Both the position numbers and the translations under genes were made by a program. A stretch of DNA of 64,000 bases from Methanosarcina sp. UBA5. Its GTDB lineage: Archaea; Halobacteriota; Methanosarcinia; Methanosarcinales; Methanosarcinaceae. The notes under the pieces are model-generated. The model ran no database searches, was not told the origin of the DNA, and was given only the letters and a program-made list of their open reading frames with translations. Numbering within the stretch: the stretch's first letter is position 1; each line of letters opens with the position of its first letter. Of this stretch, positions 29,082 to 38,907 are shown one piece after another. The stretch spans positions 104,419 through 168,418 of the forward strand of contig NZ_DAVG01000080.1 in NCBI RefSeq assembly GCF_002505485.1. Reading direction: 5' to 3'.

Positions 29082-29333
29082 ATGGCAAAAATAATCATAT
29101 ATACAACGGAACGCTGTCCGAAATGCAATAAATTAAAAAACTTCCTGGAGGCACACTCAGTCGCTTTTGAGGTAGCAGATATGTCTACTCCCGAAGCTCT
29201 AACGGAACTGCGTTTCAACGGAGTCTTCACAGTGACAGCGCCTGTTTTACAGATCAATGATACTTTCCTTACGCACGAGGAACTCTTCAGTGGGGGAGAA
29301 GTAAACCCTGAAAAAATCCAGGAAATCCTGTGA
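29082..29333 (+). CDS. Glutaredoxin-like protein (NrdH type)
   Basis: An 83-residue thioredoxin-fold protein with the redox motif CPKC at residues 12-15 (IIIYTTERCPKCNKLKNFLE) and a cis-proline region (VTAPVLQINDTFLTHEEL). It probably supplies electrons to the ribonucleotide reductase encoded next. It lies 106 bases before nrdD; the start follows GAGGGACG. Confidence 0.9.
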   Translation: MAKIIIYTTERCPKCNKLKNFLEAHSVAFEVADMSTPEALTELRFNGVFTVTAPVLQINDTFLTHEELFSGGEVNPEKIQEIL

Positions 29334-29439
29334 TGAAGGAAATCCTGTAATAAAAAAGATCTGAAATTAAAATAAATTGAATATTTCTGTGAATTCATTA
29401 TTTAATTCCATTATTAAAATAATTACTGAAGATGAGAAA

Positions 29440-31824
29440 ATGACAGCCGAGATCCTCTTACCCGATGACCAGTTATCTGACAACCAGTCAATTCAAAAGA
29501 CGTTTAAAGAGTTGCCCGCCTCTTCTCTCCCCAAAGATGACCAGTTATCTGACAACCAGCCAGTGCAAAAAACCCTTGACGGGCTGTCCGTGTCCCCTCT
29601 CCCCAGGGTAAGGACGACAGATGGTTTCATTCTTAACTGGGACAGAAACATCATTGTAAACCAGCTCCTGAAAGAAACAAAGTTAAGCGAAATTTTCTAT
29701 AACAAACCCCCAATCACAAAAGAAGAAGCCATTGAGATTGCGAAGGATGCAGAAAAGATCATTAAAAAGATGAATCTCAAGTTTCTCTCAGGTCCTCTTA
29801 TCCGGGAAATCGTAAACAATATTCTGCTTGACAGGGGGCATGTTGAATGGAGAAATATTATGACCAGGGTTGGGGCTTCGGTCTACGACGCCTACGAAAT
29901 CGATACCGGATACGGCTTTGAGGCGAACGATAATGCAAACCAGCTGAACAATGCCGAAACTTCACATAAAAGAAAAGCCGACAAAATGTCCAAGGAGCAA
30001 AATCTCCTTCTGATGCCAAAAGAGCTTGCCGACCTTCACCTTAACGGGGATTTCCATATCCATGACCTTGAATATATGGGCACAAGGCCTTTTTGCCAGG
30101 ATTGGGATCTTCGTTATTTTTTTTATTATGGACTCATGCCTGACGGAGTAGGAACCCAATCAAGCGTGGCAAAGCCCGCGAAGAATGCCGAGGTGGCTTT
30201 CCTTCATGCAGTAAAAGCTATGGGCTCGGCTCAGACCAATTTTGCAGGCGGACAGGGTTTTTACAATTTTCTGACTTTTATGGCTCCCTATCTTGAAGGC
30301 AAGTCCGAAACCGAGATAAAACAGCTTATGCAGATGTTCGTCTATGAAATGATGCAGATGATGTGTGCAAGAGGCGGGCAGACTGTCTTTTCATCCGTGC
30401 AGCTTTCTCCCGGGGTCCCGAAGCTCTGGAAAAACATTCCGATCGTCGCTATGGGTAAGGTCTGGGACGGCAAGCAGGCCCCTCTCAGAACCTATGGAGA
30501 ATTCGAAAAGGAAGTACGTCTCGGGTTCAAGGCGCTTATGGATGTTATGCTTGAAGGAGATGCCTGGGGCAAACCTTTCAGCTTCCCAAAGCCCGAAATT
30601 TCCATTGAACCTGACTTTATGGAAGAAGATGAAGAATTCAACAGGGCTCACCCTGAATTTCCGACTTATAAAGAGCTGTACAGGATGACCTTCGAGCTAG
30701 CTGCCAAATTCGGAACTCCTTACTTTGATAATCAGCTTCCGGAGTACAGGGGCGCAGGAGAAGGTATTTCATGTTATCAATGCTGCGCATATCAGTTTTC
30801 TGCAAACCCTACCGATGATAAAGAGTTCGATGACAAACTTCATTTCAAGAACGGAAAACACTTTTCAATGGGCTCATGGATGGTCCTGTCTTTAAACTGC
30901 CCAAGGGCCGCATACAGGGCTGAACACGATGATGAAAAACTCTTTAATGAGCTCAAGACCCTGATGAACCGGGGTGTGGAAGTTTTCAAGATCAAGAGAA
31001 AATGGATGAACAGCCTGATAAAGAAAAACAGGATTCCCTTTGCAGCCCAGCGCCCCAAAGATCCGAACACCGAGGAAAAGGGGGCCATAGCAGTGGATTT
31101 CGAAAGTCTTGTTTATACTATCGGAGTTGTAGGGATCAATGAAATGGTCCAGTACCATACAGGCTACCAGATCCATGAGTCTCCTGTTGCATATAAACTT
31201 GCTATCAGGGCTATGTTTGAAATGAAAATGCACGCTCAAACGCTTTCAAAAGAAAACGGTATGGAGATCGCTCTTGCAAGAACGCCTGCGGAAACTACAG
31301 CTCAACGCTTCGCAGTCTCGGACCTCCTGCATAAGGAGTATGCCAGCAAGGCCGAGTTTACAATTAAAGGGGATTTGAAGGCCGCAAAAAGCGAGTTGAA
31401 TCAGACGCATGACCTGCCAATCTACTATACTAACGGGACTCATGTCCCGCCCGGTGCAGATATATCTCTGCCTGAAAGGATAAAGTACGAACATACTTTC
31501 TTCCCGATTGTGGACGGCGGAAATATCATGCATATCTGGCTTGGGGAAGGACAGCCGGATCCTGACGGTCTGCAGGAGCTTGCGATGCATATATCAAAGA
31601 ACACCCAGACAGGTTACTTTGCATTTACCAAAGACATGACCGTATGCAAGGATGAAGGATATGTAGCCGATGGGTTACTGGACAAATGCCCGAAGTGTAA
31701 GTCTGAAAACGTGGAGCACCTCTCAAGAATCACAGGATACCTCCAGGTGGTAGAAGGCTGGAACAAAGGCAAGCGTCAGGAACTTCTGGATAGAAAGCGA
31801 TACAACACGAGGGAACTCAGGTAA
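29440..31824 (+). CDS. nrdD: Anaerobic ribonucleoside-triphosphate reductase
   Basis: About 794 residues. After a variable N-terminal extension, residues 60-150 resemble an ATP cone (RTTDGFILNWDRNIIVNQLL). The body has FHIHDLEYMGTRPFCQDWDLR, YQCCAYQFSANPT (active-site cysteines), and a C-terminal zinc-binding segment with two Cys pairs region (TVCKDEGY...DKCPKCKSENVEHL) and glycyl radical site RITGYLQ. It reduces NTPs to dNTPs without oxygen, after activation by NrdG. I choose ATG 29440 over a TTG at 29377. Residues 9-32 and 33-56 are a tandem 24-residue repeat. Confidence 0.94.
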   Translation: MTAEILLPDDQLSDNQSIQKTFKELPASSLPKDDQLSDNQPVQKTLDGLSVSPLPRVRTTDGFILNWDRNIIVNQLLKETKLSEIFYNKPPITKEEAIEIAKDAEKIIKKMNLKFLSGPLIREIVNNILLDRGHVEWRNIMTRVGASVYDAYEIDTGYGFEANDNANQLNNAETSHKRKADKMSKEQNLLLMPKELADLHLNGDFHIHDLEYMGTRPFCQDWDLRYFFYYGLMPDGVGTQSSVAKPAKNAEVAFLHAVKAMGSAQTNFAGGQGFYNFLTFMAPYLEGKSETEIKQLMQMFVYEMMQMMCARGGQTVFSSVQLSPGVPKLWKNIPIVAMGKVWDGKQAPLRTYGEFEKEVRLGFKALMDVMLEGDAWGKPFSFPKPEISIEPDFMEEDEEFNRAHPEFPTYKELYRMTFELAAKFGTPYFDNQLPEYRGAGEGISCYQCCAYQFSANPTDDKEFDDKLHFKNGKHFSMGSWMVLSLNCPRAAYRAEHDDEKLFNELKTLMNRGVEVFKIKRKWMNSLIKKNRIPFAAQRPKDPNTEEKGAIAVDFESLVYTIGVVGINEMVQYHTGYQIHESPVAYKLAIRAMFEMKMHAQTLSKENGMEIALARTPAETTAQRFAVSDLLHKEYASKAEFTIKGDLKAAKSELNQTHDLPIYYTNGTHVPPGADISLPERIKYEHTFFPIVDGGNIMHIWLGEGQPDPDGLQELAMHISKNTQTGYFAFTKDMTVCKDEGYVADGLLDKCPKCKSENVEHLSRITGYLQVVEGWNKGKRQELLDRKRYNTRELR
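29464..29607 (+). repeat. 72-bp tandem repeat in the nrdD N-terminus
   Basis: Two in-frame 72-base copies (29464-29535, 29536-29607) encode units starting DDQLSDNQ and ending SLPK or PLPR. The first 24 bases or so are identical between copies, indicating a fairly recent duplication. Confidence 0.85.
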
Positions 31825-31871
31825 GAGTTCCTCAACCCTTTTTATACACTAAAGTGTGAGAATGGTAGGTC

Positions 31872-32654
31872 ATGAAAGTAAACTACGCAGGTACTGTCTC
31901 ACTCTCGACCGTGGACTGGAGAGGGAGAGCAGCAGTCGCGATCTTTTTTCGGGGATGCCCTCTTCGCTGCCCCTACTGCCAGAATCATCCTTACCTCCAG
32001 GGGCCGAACCCTGTGGAACTGGATTTCGTGAAAGAACAAATTAGAAAATCAAAACCTTTTGTGAGTGCAGTTGTATTTTCTGGGGGGGAACCTTTGATTC
32101 AGGACGCAATTGTGCCTCTTGCAGAATTTGCAAGAGAAATGAGGCTTGCAATTGGGATTCATACAAACGGCTGCTGTCCTGAGATGGTTAGCGAACTGGT
32201 TAAACAAAAGTTGGTTGATAAATTTTTTATCGATATAAAAGCTCCCCCGGATGATCCCAAGCTTTACGGAAAAGTTACGGGCTGTGGAGAGTCTGAGGCT
32301 GTAAAAGAGGCTCCTGAACAGATTACTGCATCTGTAATAAAAACACTCGAAATTGTAGATTCCTGTGGCCTGGAAATGGAGCTCCGAACAACGTTAATCA
32401 GAGACTTTATTGGGAGTCCGCAGGAAATTGCCAGTATAGCCGCCTGGATCTCTAAACATATGAAAAATAGGGAACTTACCTATGTATTACAGCAGGGGAT
32501 TCCGGAATATAGCTTGCAGGAAGATTTAAGAAAGTTGCGGGTTCTGGAAAGGGATGAACTATATGAACTCGGTAAAATCGCAAAAAGTTTTCTGGAAAAT
32601 GTGAGGATCAGAACAAAAGAAAGCGGAGAAGAAGTAATCTCTGATTCTTTATGA
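31872..32654 (+). CDS. nrdG: Anaerobic ribonucleotide reductase activating enzyme
   Basis: A 260-residue radical SAM protein with the cluster motif CPLRCPYC at about residues 29-36, followed by VVFSGGEPLIQ (SAM-binding GGE) and FIDIKAPPDDPKLYGKVTG. It makes the glycyl radical on NrdD. The size exceeds bacterial class NrdG (about 155) and matches the longer archaeal type. The ATG follows GGTAGGTC, 47 bases after nrdD. Confidence 0.92.
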   Translation: MKVNYAGTVSLSTVDWRGRAAVAIFFRGCPLRCPYCQNHPYLQGPNPVELDFVKEQIRKSKPFVSAVVFSGGEPLIQDAIVPLAEFAREMRLAIGIHTNGCCPEMVSELVKQKLVDKFFIDIKAPPDDPKLYGKVTGCGESEAVKEAPEQITASVIKTLEIVDSCGLEMELRTTLIRDFIGSPQEIASIAAWISKHMKNRELTYVLQQGIPEYSLQEDLRKLRVLERDELYELGKIAKSFLENVRIRTKESGEEVISDSL

Positions 32655-33115
32655 CAGAATCTGATAGAATCCAGCGCCTAATTTTGTCTGATCTTATTTG
32701 GTATTTTATTGACAGAGACTTGGTTTTTCTCATTGAGCTCTTTTTGTCTGACGTGTAAATAAAGAAGTGTAAAGTAATTCTCTTTTAAGATCCTATAGAA
32801 AACCATATTTTAAGTTCAAATGAATTTGAAGTTTACAAAAGTCTTATACATCCTTAGAGATAAAAAGCAAATGTGAAGCCCTTAAGGAACTTATTCGAGA
32901 AAATTTGTTTATTCAATGCTCGTGGAAAGAAGTTGAATTTTTAAGAAAAATGTGTTGACCAATACCGAAAATGACTCTGTGAGAACTGGAGAAATTTTTG
33001 TATAACCTTACGTGTTACACAAATTAAATAAAGGAGAGGAACTCAGTGCTTTTTGGCTTACAGAGTTCATTTATCTATAGAAAAGAAAGCAAAAATTATC
33101 TTTTTCAAAAAAACC
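32655..33115. other. Spacer before thiL with a leader ORF
   Basis: No gene in most of it. AAGGAGAGG at 33031 stands eight bases before a GTG (33046) that opens a 42-codon frame ending 33174, overlapping the thiL start in another frame. The AT-rich aaattaaata just before may be a promoter. Confidence 0.4.
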
Positions 33116-34138
33116 ATGAAAAACACAAAAGTATCTTCAGTTGGAGAACGCGCTCTAATCTCCATTTTATCTGAGATTTTTAAAGTACCTAGTGGCAGTA
33201 AGAAAGGACAGGAAGGAATCCTTATAGGTGCCGGTTTGGATGACTGCGCCGTCCTTGACCTGAAAGGCGAAGACTGCCTGGTTGTTACTACCGATATGCT
33301 GCACAGGACTACCGATTTTCCGAAAGAGATGACTCCCTGGCAAATGGGCTGGATGTCAGCAGCTGTAAATCTCAGTGACATTGCAGCCATGGGTGCAGAA
33401 CCTACAGGACTTGTTATGGCAATTGGGATGCCTGCAGATACAGATATTACTTTTGTTGAAGCCCTTGCAAAAGGTATGCAGGCGTGTGCTGAATTCTGTG
33501 GAACTGGGATTATCGGAGGCGATCTTGATACCCACGCAGAACTGACAATTACAGGGACGGCACTTGGCAGGGTGAAAAAAAGCCAGCTCCTTCTTCGGCG
33601 CGGAGCAAGGCCAGGTGACCTTGTCTGTGTAACGGGATATACAGGGTCGGCAGGAGCGGCTCTGGAAGCCCTTCAGTCTAGAAAGCCGGTGAGCGAAACA
33701 GTCCTGATGGCGCTTTTTGAGCCTGTCCCGCGTACGAAAGAGGCCAGGAATCTGGCCGAGTCCGGGGCAGTCACATCCATGATGGATACGAGTGACGGCC
33801 TTGCAATGTCCCTTTACGACCTTGCAAGGCAGAGCCTTGTGGGTTTCAGGATCCGGGAAAATGCCCTTCCCATACTCAGGGAAGTTCGGAAATTTGCTTC
33901 AAACCCGGACAAGCTGAGGGAATTTGCCCTTTATACAGGCGGAGATTTTGAACTTCTTATTACAATTGACCCGCAAAAGATCAAAAAAGTACAAAATATA
34001 TGTAACTTAGTCGTTATAGGAGAATGTACAAAGTATGAAGCGGGTATCGTACTCGAATCCCCCGAATGCAAGCTTACAAATATAGAACAGCGGGGATACC
34101 AGCAGCTAAAAGCCAAAACTGTTGATAGATCCTCCTGA
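33116..34138 (+). CDS. thiL: Thiamine-monophosphate kinase
   Basis: About 340 residues from ATG 33116 (MKNTKVSSVGERALISILSE, typical ThiL start). Nucleotide and metal-binding marks are GAGLDDCAVLD, VTTDMLHRTTDFP, MGWMSAAVNLSDIAAMGA, GTGIIGGDLDTHAEL and MMDTSDGLAMSLYDLA, with YTGGDFELLIT near the end. It phosphorylates thiamine phosphate to the diphosphate coenzyme. No ribosome binding site precedes 33116; the only strong one belongs to the overlapping out-of-frame GTG ORF, which may couple to thiL. Confidence 0.9.
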   Translation: MKNTKVSSVGERALISILSEIFKVPSGSKKGQEGILIGAGLDDCAVLDLKGEDCLVVTTDMLHRTTDFPKEMTPWQMGWMSAAVNLSDIAAMGAEPTGLVMAIGMPADTDITFVEALAKGMQACAEFCGTGIIGGDLDTHAELTITGTALGRVKKSQLLLRRGARPGDLVCVTGYTGSAGAALEALQSRKPVSETVLMALFEPVPRTKEARNLAESGAVTSMMDTSDGLAMSLYDLARQSLVGFRIRENALPILREVRKFASNPDKLREFALYTGGDFELLITIDPQKIKKVQNICNLVVIGECTKYEAGIVLESPECKLTNIEQRGYQQLKAKTVDRSS

Positions 34139-34309
34139 TTAAAACTAAGTCCCCCCACAAAACAAAAGCCTGGAATGAGAGATGGAAATAAAGAATTCTT
34201 GACTGAGAACCCCCAATAAAATTCACAAAAGCAAAGCGAGCAAATTCGAGGCCAAACTGATTAAATTTATAATAATATAATTTATGCACAAGGTTCAGAA
34301 GGATAGAAC

Positions 34310-37300
34310 ATGAAAAAAACTAGTTTACAGATATTTACAGCAATTCTGGTGCTAGGGCTATTTTGCGGAGCTGCAGATGCCGCTCCCAGTATAATAGCGC
34401 CTGGAGAGAATTCGACTGTCAACAGGATAGTCGGTGACATTCTAGATTTTAGCGTTAAAACAAACGAGTCAGCAACTATTAGCTGGCAGGTTGATGGAAG
34501 CACTGTTCCCCAAACATCGTATGATAGTGCAACGAATACCTCTACCCTCAATCACACCGTTAAGCAAGGTACATACAATGTCAAAGCGACTGTTCAGTCA
34601 ACTGGAGAGAGCAGAACCTGGAGTGTAACCGGAGGATCAAATGTACCGGTGATCACTTTATCTGACCCTTCGGACTCAAGCGTTAAAACGAATGTAGGAG
34701 AATCAAAAACATTCACTGCAACTATTAGCCAGCCTTCAAATATAACATGGTCTTTTGATGGCACCCCCGTTAATACAAACGTTACAGGAACAACATCCTC
34801 AGACAAGTCATCATTTACCAGCGATCCTGCAACAAAGGGCACGCATACAGTTGAAGTAAAAGCAAAAAACGAGAATGGCACTGCAGAATCAAAATCCTGG
34901 ACATGGACAGTATCAACGGCCGGAGGATTATCTGTTAATGCTGACCCCTCCGAAGGAACTATTTCAGTAGATAAAGGAGTGTCTAAAACTTTCAAAGTGA
35001 ACTCCAGCACGGACGGCCAGAATATTGATGTTGACTGGCTTGTTAATGATGAATCACAGAAAAAGGATACAAGTGTAACATCTTCTTCATATGACTTTAA
35101 AAAAGATAGTACAGGGAATTATACCCTCAAGGCAGTGATCAGTGACCCCAACGGCGTTTACAATTCGTCGACAAAAATATGGACTGTCAACGTCGGGTCC
35201 GCAGACAATTCAACTGGGAACAGGATCTGGGAACAGGGGATGCCAGAAACTTACACATGGACTGCCCAGAGTTACTCAGGCTTCTACTATGACCTTGATT
35301 CCGGAGTATCCTCAGAAGAGATGACCATTAAAGATATAGGTAGAAGCATAAAATCAGGAAACATTGAGTACTCTACAAAACCTACTGAAACTGATTTTGA
35401 ATACAGTAAATGGGGTTCGTACCAGATAATCGGGTTCATGGCAGAGAAATACTTTGCAGGCTATACTGAAAATTCCACAGTTATAGGAGATGACATTAGC
35501 CCTATTTCTAATGGGGTTCTTTCCAAGATTCTCATAGACACTAACGATAAAAAATCAGCAAACGCCGGAGATTCTCTTGTCCTCGAAGAAGGATATTCCC
35601 TGAATATTGTAGAAGTCGACGTCAATGGAGAATCTGTCTGGGTCCAGCTTGAAAAAGATGGTGATGTAGTAGACGAAGCATTCCTCAAATCGGGCTCTGA
35701 CTATGTCTATAAAACTGATCTTGGAAAAGCAGAAGATGTCCCCATAATCATTGCTCATATCGGCACGGTTTTTCAAGGAAGTGAAAACTCTGCTGTCTTC
35801 ATACAGGGTCTCTTCCAGATTTCGGACAAATACACTGAAATCAATAATGGGGATACCTTTGGCGACATGGAAGTAACTTCCGTGAGCAGCAACGAGATAA
35901 AGATGGAGAATGATGATAGCATCGGACTCGATGAGGGAGAGACGGTAGACCTTATGGGTAAAATAAAGATTCAGGTAGCTGATGACAGCAAACTGCGCTT
36001 TGCCCCAATCCTTGACACCTCGGAAGCTGGTACCTACGAACTGCGTGGGACTGTCTATGACAAGGATATTAATGGTGACTCACTCCCTAGCTGGACGCCC
36101 TTTAACTTTGAAGGTTTCTACTACAACATAGATGAAGGAATTGGGACTGAAAATCTGACAGTAGAAGAGCTTGGAGATAGGGATATACCTGCAGAGAAAC
36201 TTGTCTACAAATCAAAGCCTCAGGCTGTGAATTTTGAACACAACGAATGGGGCAACTTCACAGTTGTTGGTTTCATGGCAGACAAATACTTTGACGGGTA
36301 TACTGATGGCTCTGTTAATGGAGCTGTTGATGATGTGAGTCTTCTTTCGAATAATATCCTGTGTAAAGTCCTTACAGACAGTGACGACAAAAAGTCGATG
36401 AATTCAGGTTCTGCCTTTACCCTTGAAGATGGTTATTCTTTGAATATCAAAGAAGTAGATGTTAATGGAAAAAGTGTATGGGTTCAGCTCCAAAAAGATG
36501 GTAGTGTAGTAGACGAGGCGTTCCTCAAATCGGGCGATGACTATGTCTATAAAACTGATCTTGGAAAAGCGGATAATGTACCTCTGATTATAGTCCATTT
36601 CGGCACGGTTTTTCAAGGAAGTGAAACCTCTGCTGTCGTTGTACAGGGTATCTTCCAGCTCTCGGACAAATACACTGAAATCAATAATGGAGATACTTTT
36701 GGCAAGATGAAGGTCACCAGTGTCTCTGAAAGTGGCATTACAATGGAAAATGATGATGATATCGGGCTTGGCAAGGATGAGACCACCGAGATCATGGGTA
36801 ATGTCAGTTTCAAGACTGCTAATGACGATACTCTCAGGTTCTACCCCTTCGTAGAAGTTGAAACCGGAGGGAATGCCAGCAATGCACTGAAAATAGATGT
36901 CCCTGATGAGATCTATGTCGGCAATCCGTTTAATATCGAAGTAACTGCTGGTGATAAACCTGTAAAAGGTGCCACAGTAAAGGTTAACGAAAGTAATGTT
37001 GGAGAAGCAAATGCAGATGGTATTGTTGAGTATACGGCTAAAAACGTAGGAACCCTTAAGATAACTGCAGAAAAAGATGATTACGAAACTGCAAGCAAAA
37101 ATATTAACGTAAGTGCTCCAAAAGAGAAAATGACAGTTAATGTTTCACCTGAAACAGTCTATGTCGGTGATACCCTGAACATTGAGGCTGTCAAGGCAAT
37201 CGGTGGCGATCCAATTGAGAGTGCAAACGTATCGATTGACGGAAAAATGATCGGTAAAACAGATTCCAACGGAAAAGTTGCCTATAAGACAGATAAAAGC

Positions 37301-37798
37301 GGCAATCTTGAATTGATCATAACAAAGGAAGGATTCGAAGACCAGGAAGTAAATAAAAAAGTAAAAGACTTTGAAGCTAGCTTCAAATACTCAAACCTGG
37401 TAATCAAGCCTTTAGAGGTAAATGCAGGAAAGAATGCGACAATCTCAGTTGATGTCGGAAATACAGGCAATGCTGCAGGAAACGAAAGTGTAAAATTGCT
37501 TATTAACGGAAACGTAAGCGACTCAAAAGATGTTTCCCTGGGCGTTGGGAACAATACCACTGTAACCTTTGAGCACACAGCAAAAGAAGTGCCAGGAAAT
37601 TACACGGTAGAAATTGGAGGAGAAACCGCAACCTACACTGTAAAAGAAAAGTCTTCCTTACTGCTCTACGCTCTTGGATTCATTGTCCTGTTAATAATCG
37701 GTGGAGCCGCTTATTACTTTACAAAGAGTGAAGGAAATATGGCAAAACTATCTGAACAGATAAAGGAGCTTACTAACTCGATAAAACCAAAAAAATAA
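34310..37798 (+). CDS. S-layer family protein with two S-layer duplication domains
   Basis: 1162 residues. Signal peptide (SLQIFTAILVLGLFCGAADA), then three Ig/PKD-like modules (about 25-300), two S-layer duplication domains (PF07752 type, about 305-565 and 575-850) that share long blocks such as GYSLNI.EVDVNG.SVWVQL and SDKYTEINNGDTFG, two carboxypeptidase-regulatory-like folds, a CARDB-like module, and a C-terminal membrane helix (LLLYALGFIVLLIIGGAAYYF) with a charged tail. Methanosarcina S-layer proteins use the same duplicated domain with a C-terminal anchor but are usually about 670 residues, so this is an enlarged paralogue. Confidence 0.9.
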   Translation: MKKTSLQIFTAILVLGLFCGAADAAPSIIAPGENSTVNRIVGDILDFSVKTNESATISWQVDGSTVPQTSYDSATNTSTLNHTVKQGTYNVKATVQSTGESRTWSVTGGSNVPVITLSDPSDSSVKTNVGESKTFTATISQPSNITWSFDGTPVNTNVTGTTSSDKSSFTSDPATKGTHTVEVKAKNENGTAESKSWTWTVSTAGGLSVNADPSEGTISVDKGVSKTFKVNSSTDGQNIDVDWLVNDESQKKDTSVTSSSYDFKKDSTGNYTLKAVISDPNGVYNSSTKIWTVNVGSADNSTGNRIWEQGMPETYTWTAQSYSGFYYDLDSGVSSEEMTIKDIGRSIKSGNIEYSTKPTETDFEYSKWGSYQIIGFMAEKYFAGYTENSTVIGDDISPISNGVLSKILIDTNDKKSANAGDSLVLEEGYSLNIVEVDVNGESVWVQLEKDGDVVDEAFLKSGSDYVYKTDLGKAEDVPIIIAHIGTVFQGSENSAVFIQGLFQISDKYTEINNGDTFGDMEVTSVSSNEIKMENDDSIGLDEGETVDLMGKIKIQVADDSKLRFAPILDTSEAGTYELRGTVYDKDINGDSLPSWTPFNFEGFYYNIDEGIGTENLTVEELGDRDIPAEKLVYKSKPQAVNFEHNEWGNFTVVGFMADKYFDGYTDGSVNGAVDDVSLLSNNILCKVLTDSDDKKSMNSGSAFTLEDGYSLNIKEVDVNGKSVWVQLQKDGSVVDEAFLKSGDDYVYKTDLGKADNVPLIIVHFGTVFQGSETSAVVVQGIFQLSDKYTEINNGDTFGKMKVTSVSESGITMENDDDIGLGKDETTEIMGNVSFKTANDDTLRFYPFVEVETGGNASNALKIDVPDEIYVGNPFNIEVTAGDKPVKGATVKVNESNVGEANADGIVEYTAKNVGTLKITAEKDDYETASKNINVSAPKEKMTVNVSPETVYVGDTLNIEAVKAIGGDPIESANVSIDGKMIGKTDSNGKVAYKTDKSGNLELIITKEGFEDQEVNKKVKDFEASFKYSNLVIKPLEVNAGKNATISVDVGNTGNAAGNESVKLLINGNVSDSKDVSLGVGNNTTVTFEHTAKEVPGNYTVEIGGETATYTVKEKSSLLLYALGFIVLLIIGGAAYYFTKSEGNMAKLSEQIKELTNSIKPKK

Positions 37799-37850
37799 GG
37801 TGGCAGGCAAACAAAAAATTCAAAAACAAAAGAGAATAAAACTTAAAATT

Positions 37851-37882
37851 CCCGCGTTAACCCAAAACGCGGGCTTCCCATT
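37851..37882 (+). terminator. Terminator hairpin after the S-layer gene
   Basis: cccgcgtt (37851-37858) pairs with aacgcggg (37866-37873) across a seven-base loop, followed by cttcccattttt, 53 bases after the stop. Confidence 0.75.
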
Positions 37883-38044
37883 TTTGAAAGCAATTTAAGT
37901 TCGCTTTAAATCAGTAGTCTTTCAGGATTTTGCTGACAGATTTCCAGTATCTTTCATTCCAAGACACTTTTCATTCCATGCGACGCAGCATTTATTTCTA
38001 GCGTTCTATGTAGTTTTACTCTATTTCTAGCGTTCGATACGGTT

Positions 38045-38566
38045 TTACTCCATCTTTTTGAGCGCAAGTTCGATGGCATCTATAAGGCTGTTCTTCGGGA
38101 TAATGGTTGTTACTGGAATGTTGAGGATCTTTTCCACTGTAGGGCTCACTATAGGAGCGCAAACAAGGGCTTTTGCTCCATCCCTTTCGGCGTTAACGGC
38201 TGCTATTATGGCTTCTTCCATTGAGGTTGCCGAGTATTCCCTGATTGTGACCAGCCTGCCAGCTATCTTTTTCTTTGTTTCTACGATATTGTCAAGCACC
38301 GAGCGAGCTGCAATCACAGCGATAAAATCTCCGCTGTCTGATTCTTTAATATCGCGGATGGTTTTTACTATCTGGCGGAGAGTTTTGATGTTGGGATCCC
38401 GGTTACCTGAAAGGATCTTATAAAGAGTACTAGGGGGGATATTTGCTTTTTTTGCGAAATCCACAGCAGTGAGGTTAAGATCCTCTTTTATCACAGAGGA
38501 AAGCGTTTTTTGAAAAACTTCATCGGATTCGAATGCGGATTTGATAACTTTGTCTGAGACATTCAT
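38045..38566 (-). CDS. HTH transcriptional regulator with PrpR_N-like sensor
   Basis: 173 residues from ATG 38566, which has AGGTTGA upstream. Residues 25-65 form an XRE-type helix-turn-helix (LNLTAVDFAKKANIPPSTLYKILSG). The C-terminal 90 residues (REYSATSMEEAIIAAVNAERDGAKALVCAPIVSPTVEKILNIPVTTIIP) look like the PrpR_N/periplasmic-like sensory fold. It is divergent from an ABC importer and may control it; the shared spacer holds palindromes and a repeat array. Confidence 0.75.
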   Translation of the reverse strand: MNVSDKVIKSAFESDEVFQKTLSSVIKEDLNLTAVDFAKKANIPPSTLYKILSGNRDPNIKTLRQIVKTIRDIKESDSGDFIAVIAARSVLDNIVETKKKIAGRLVTIREYSATSMEEAIIAAVNAERDGAKALVCAPIVSPTVEKILNIPVTTIIPKNSLIDAIELALKKME

Positions 38567-38650
38567 AAAATTCAACCTTTTAAATTCCGTGAAAAGTTTG
38601 AATAAAGGAAAATAATATACATTTCACAGGAAATTTATTCCTTAATGAGA

Positions 38651-38668
38651 AATATATCCAGATATATT
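38651..38668. promoter_or_regulatory. Perfect palindrome in regulator/ABC spacer
   Basis: AATATATC-CA-GATATATT has perfect 8-bp arms, 85 bases upstream of the regulator start. A second, smaller palindrome (ATACC-GTTA-GGTAT) lies at 38735-38748. Both are operator candidates for the adjacent HTH protein. Confidence 0.5.
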
Positions 38669-38907
38669 AATACATTTGGGATATAATCAAGGTTACCTTG
38701 AGAAGTTATAAATAGGAAGTGTAAAAATATTAATATACCGTTAGGTATTTACTTTTTACTATTACCGGGATTCTTCTCTGGAGAAATATAAACTCTCTTG
38801 CAAAGAAGTTTATGGAGAAATGACAAAAAGATAGAAGTCTGTTGATCTTTCAATAGGAAGACCCGATTTCAAAAAACGCTATTTAAGTTATGAAAGTTAC
38901 CATTTAT

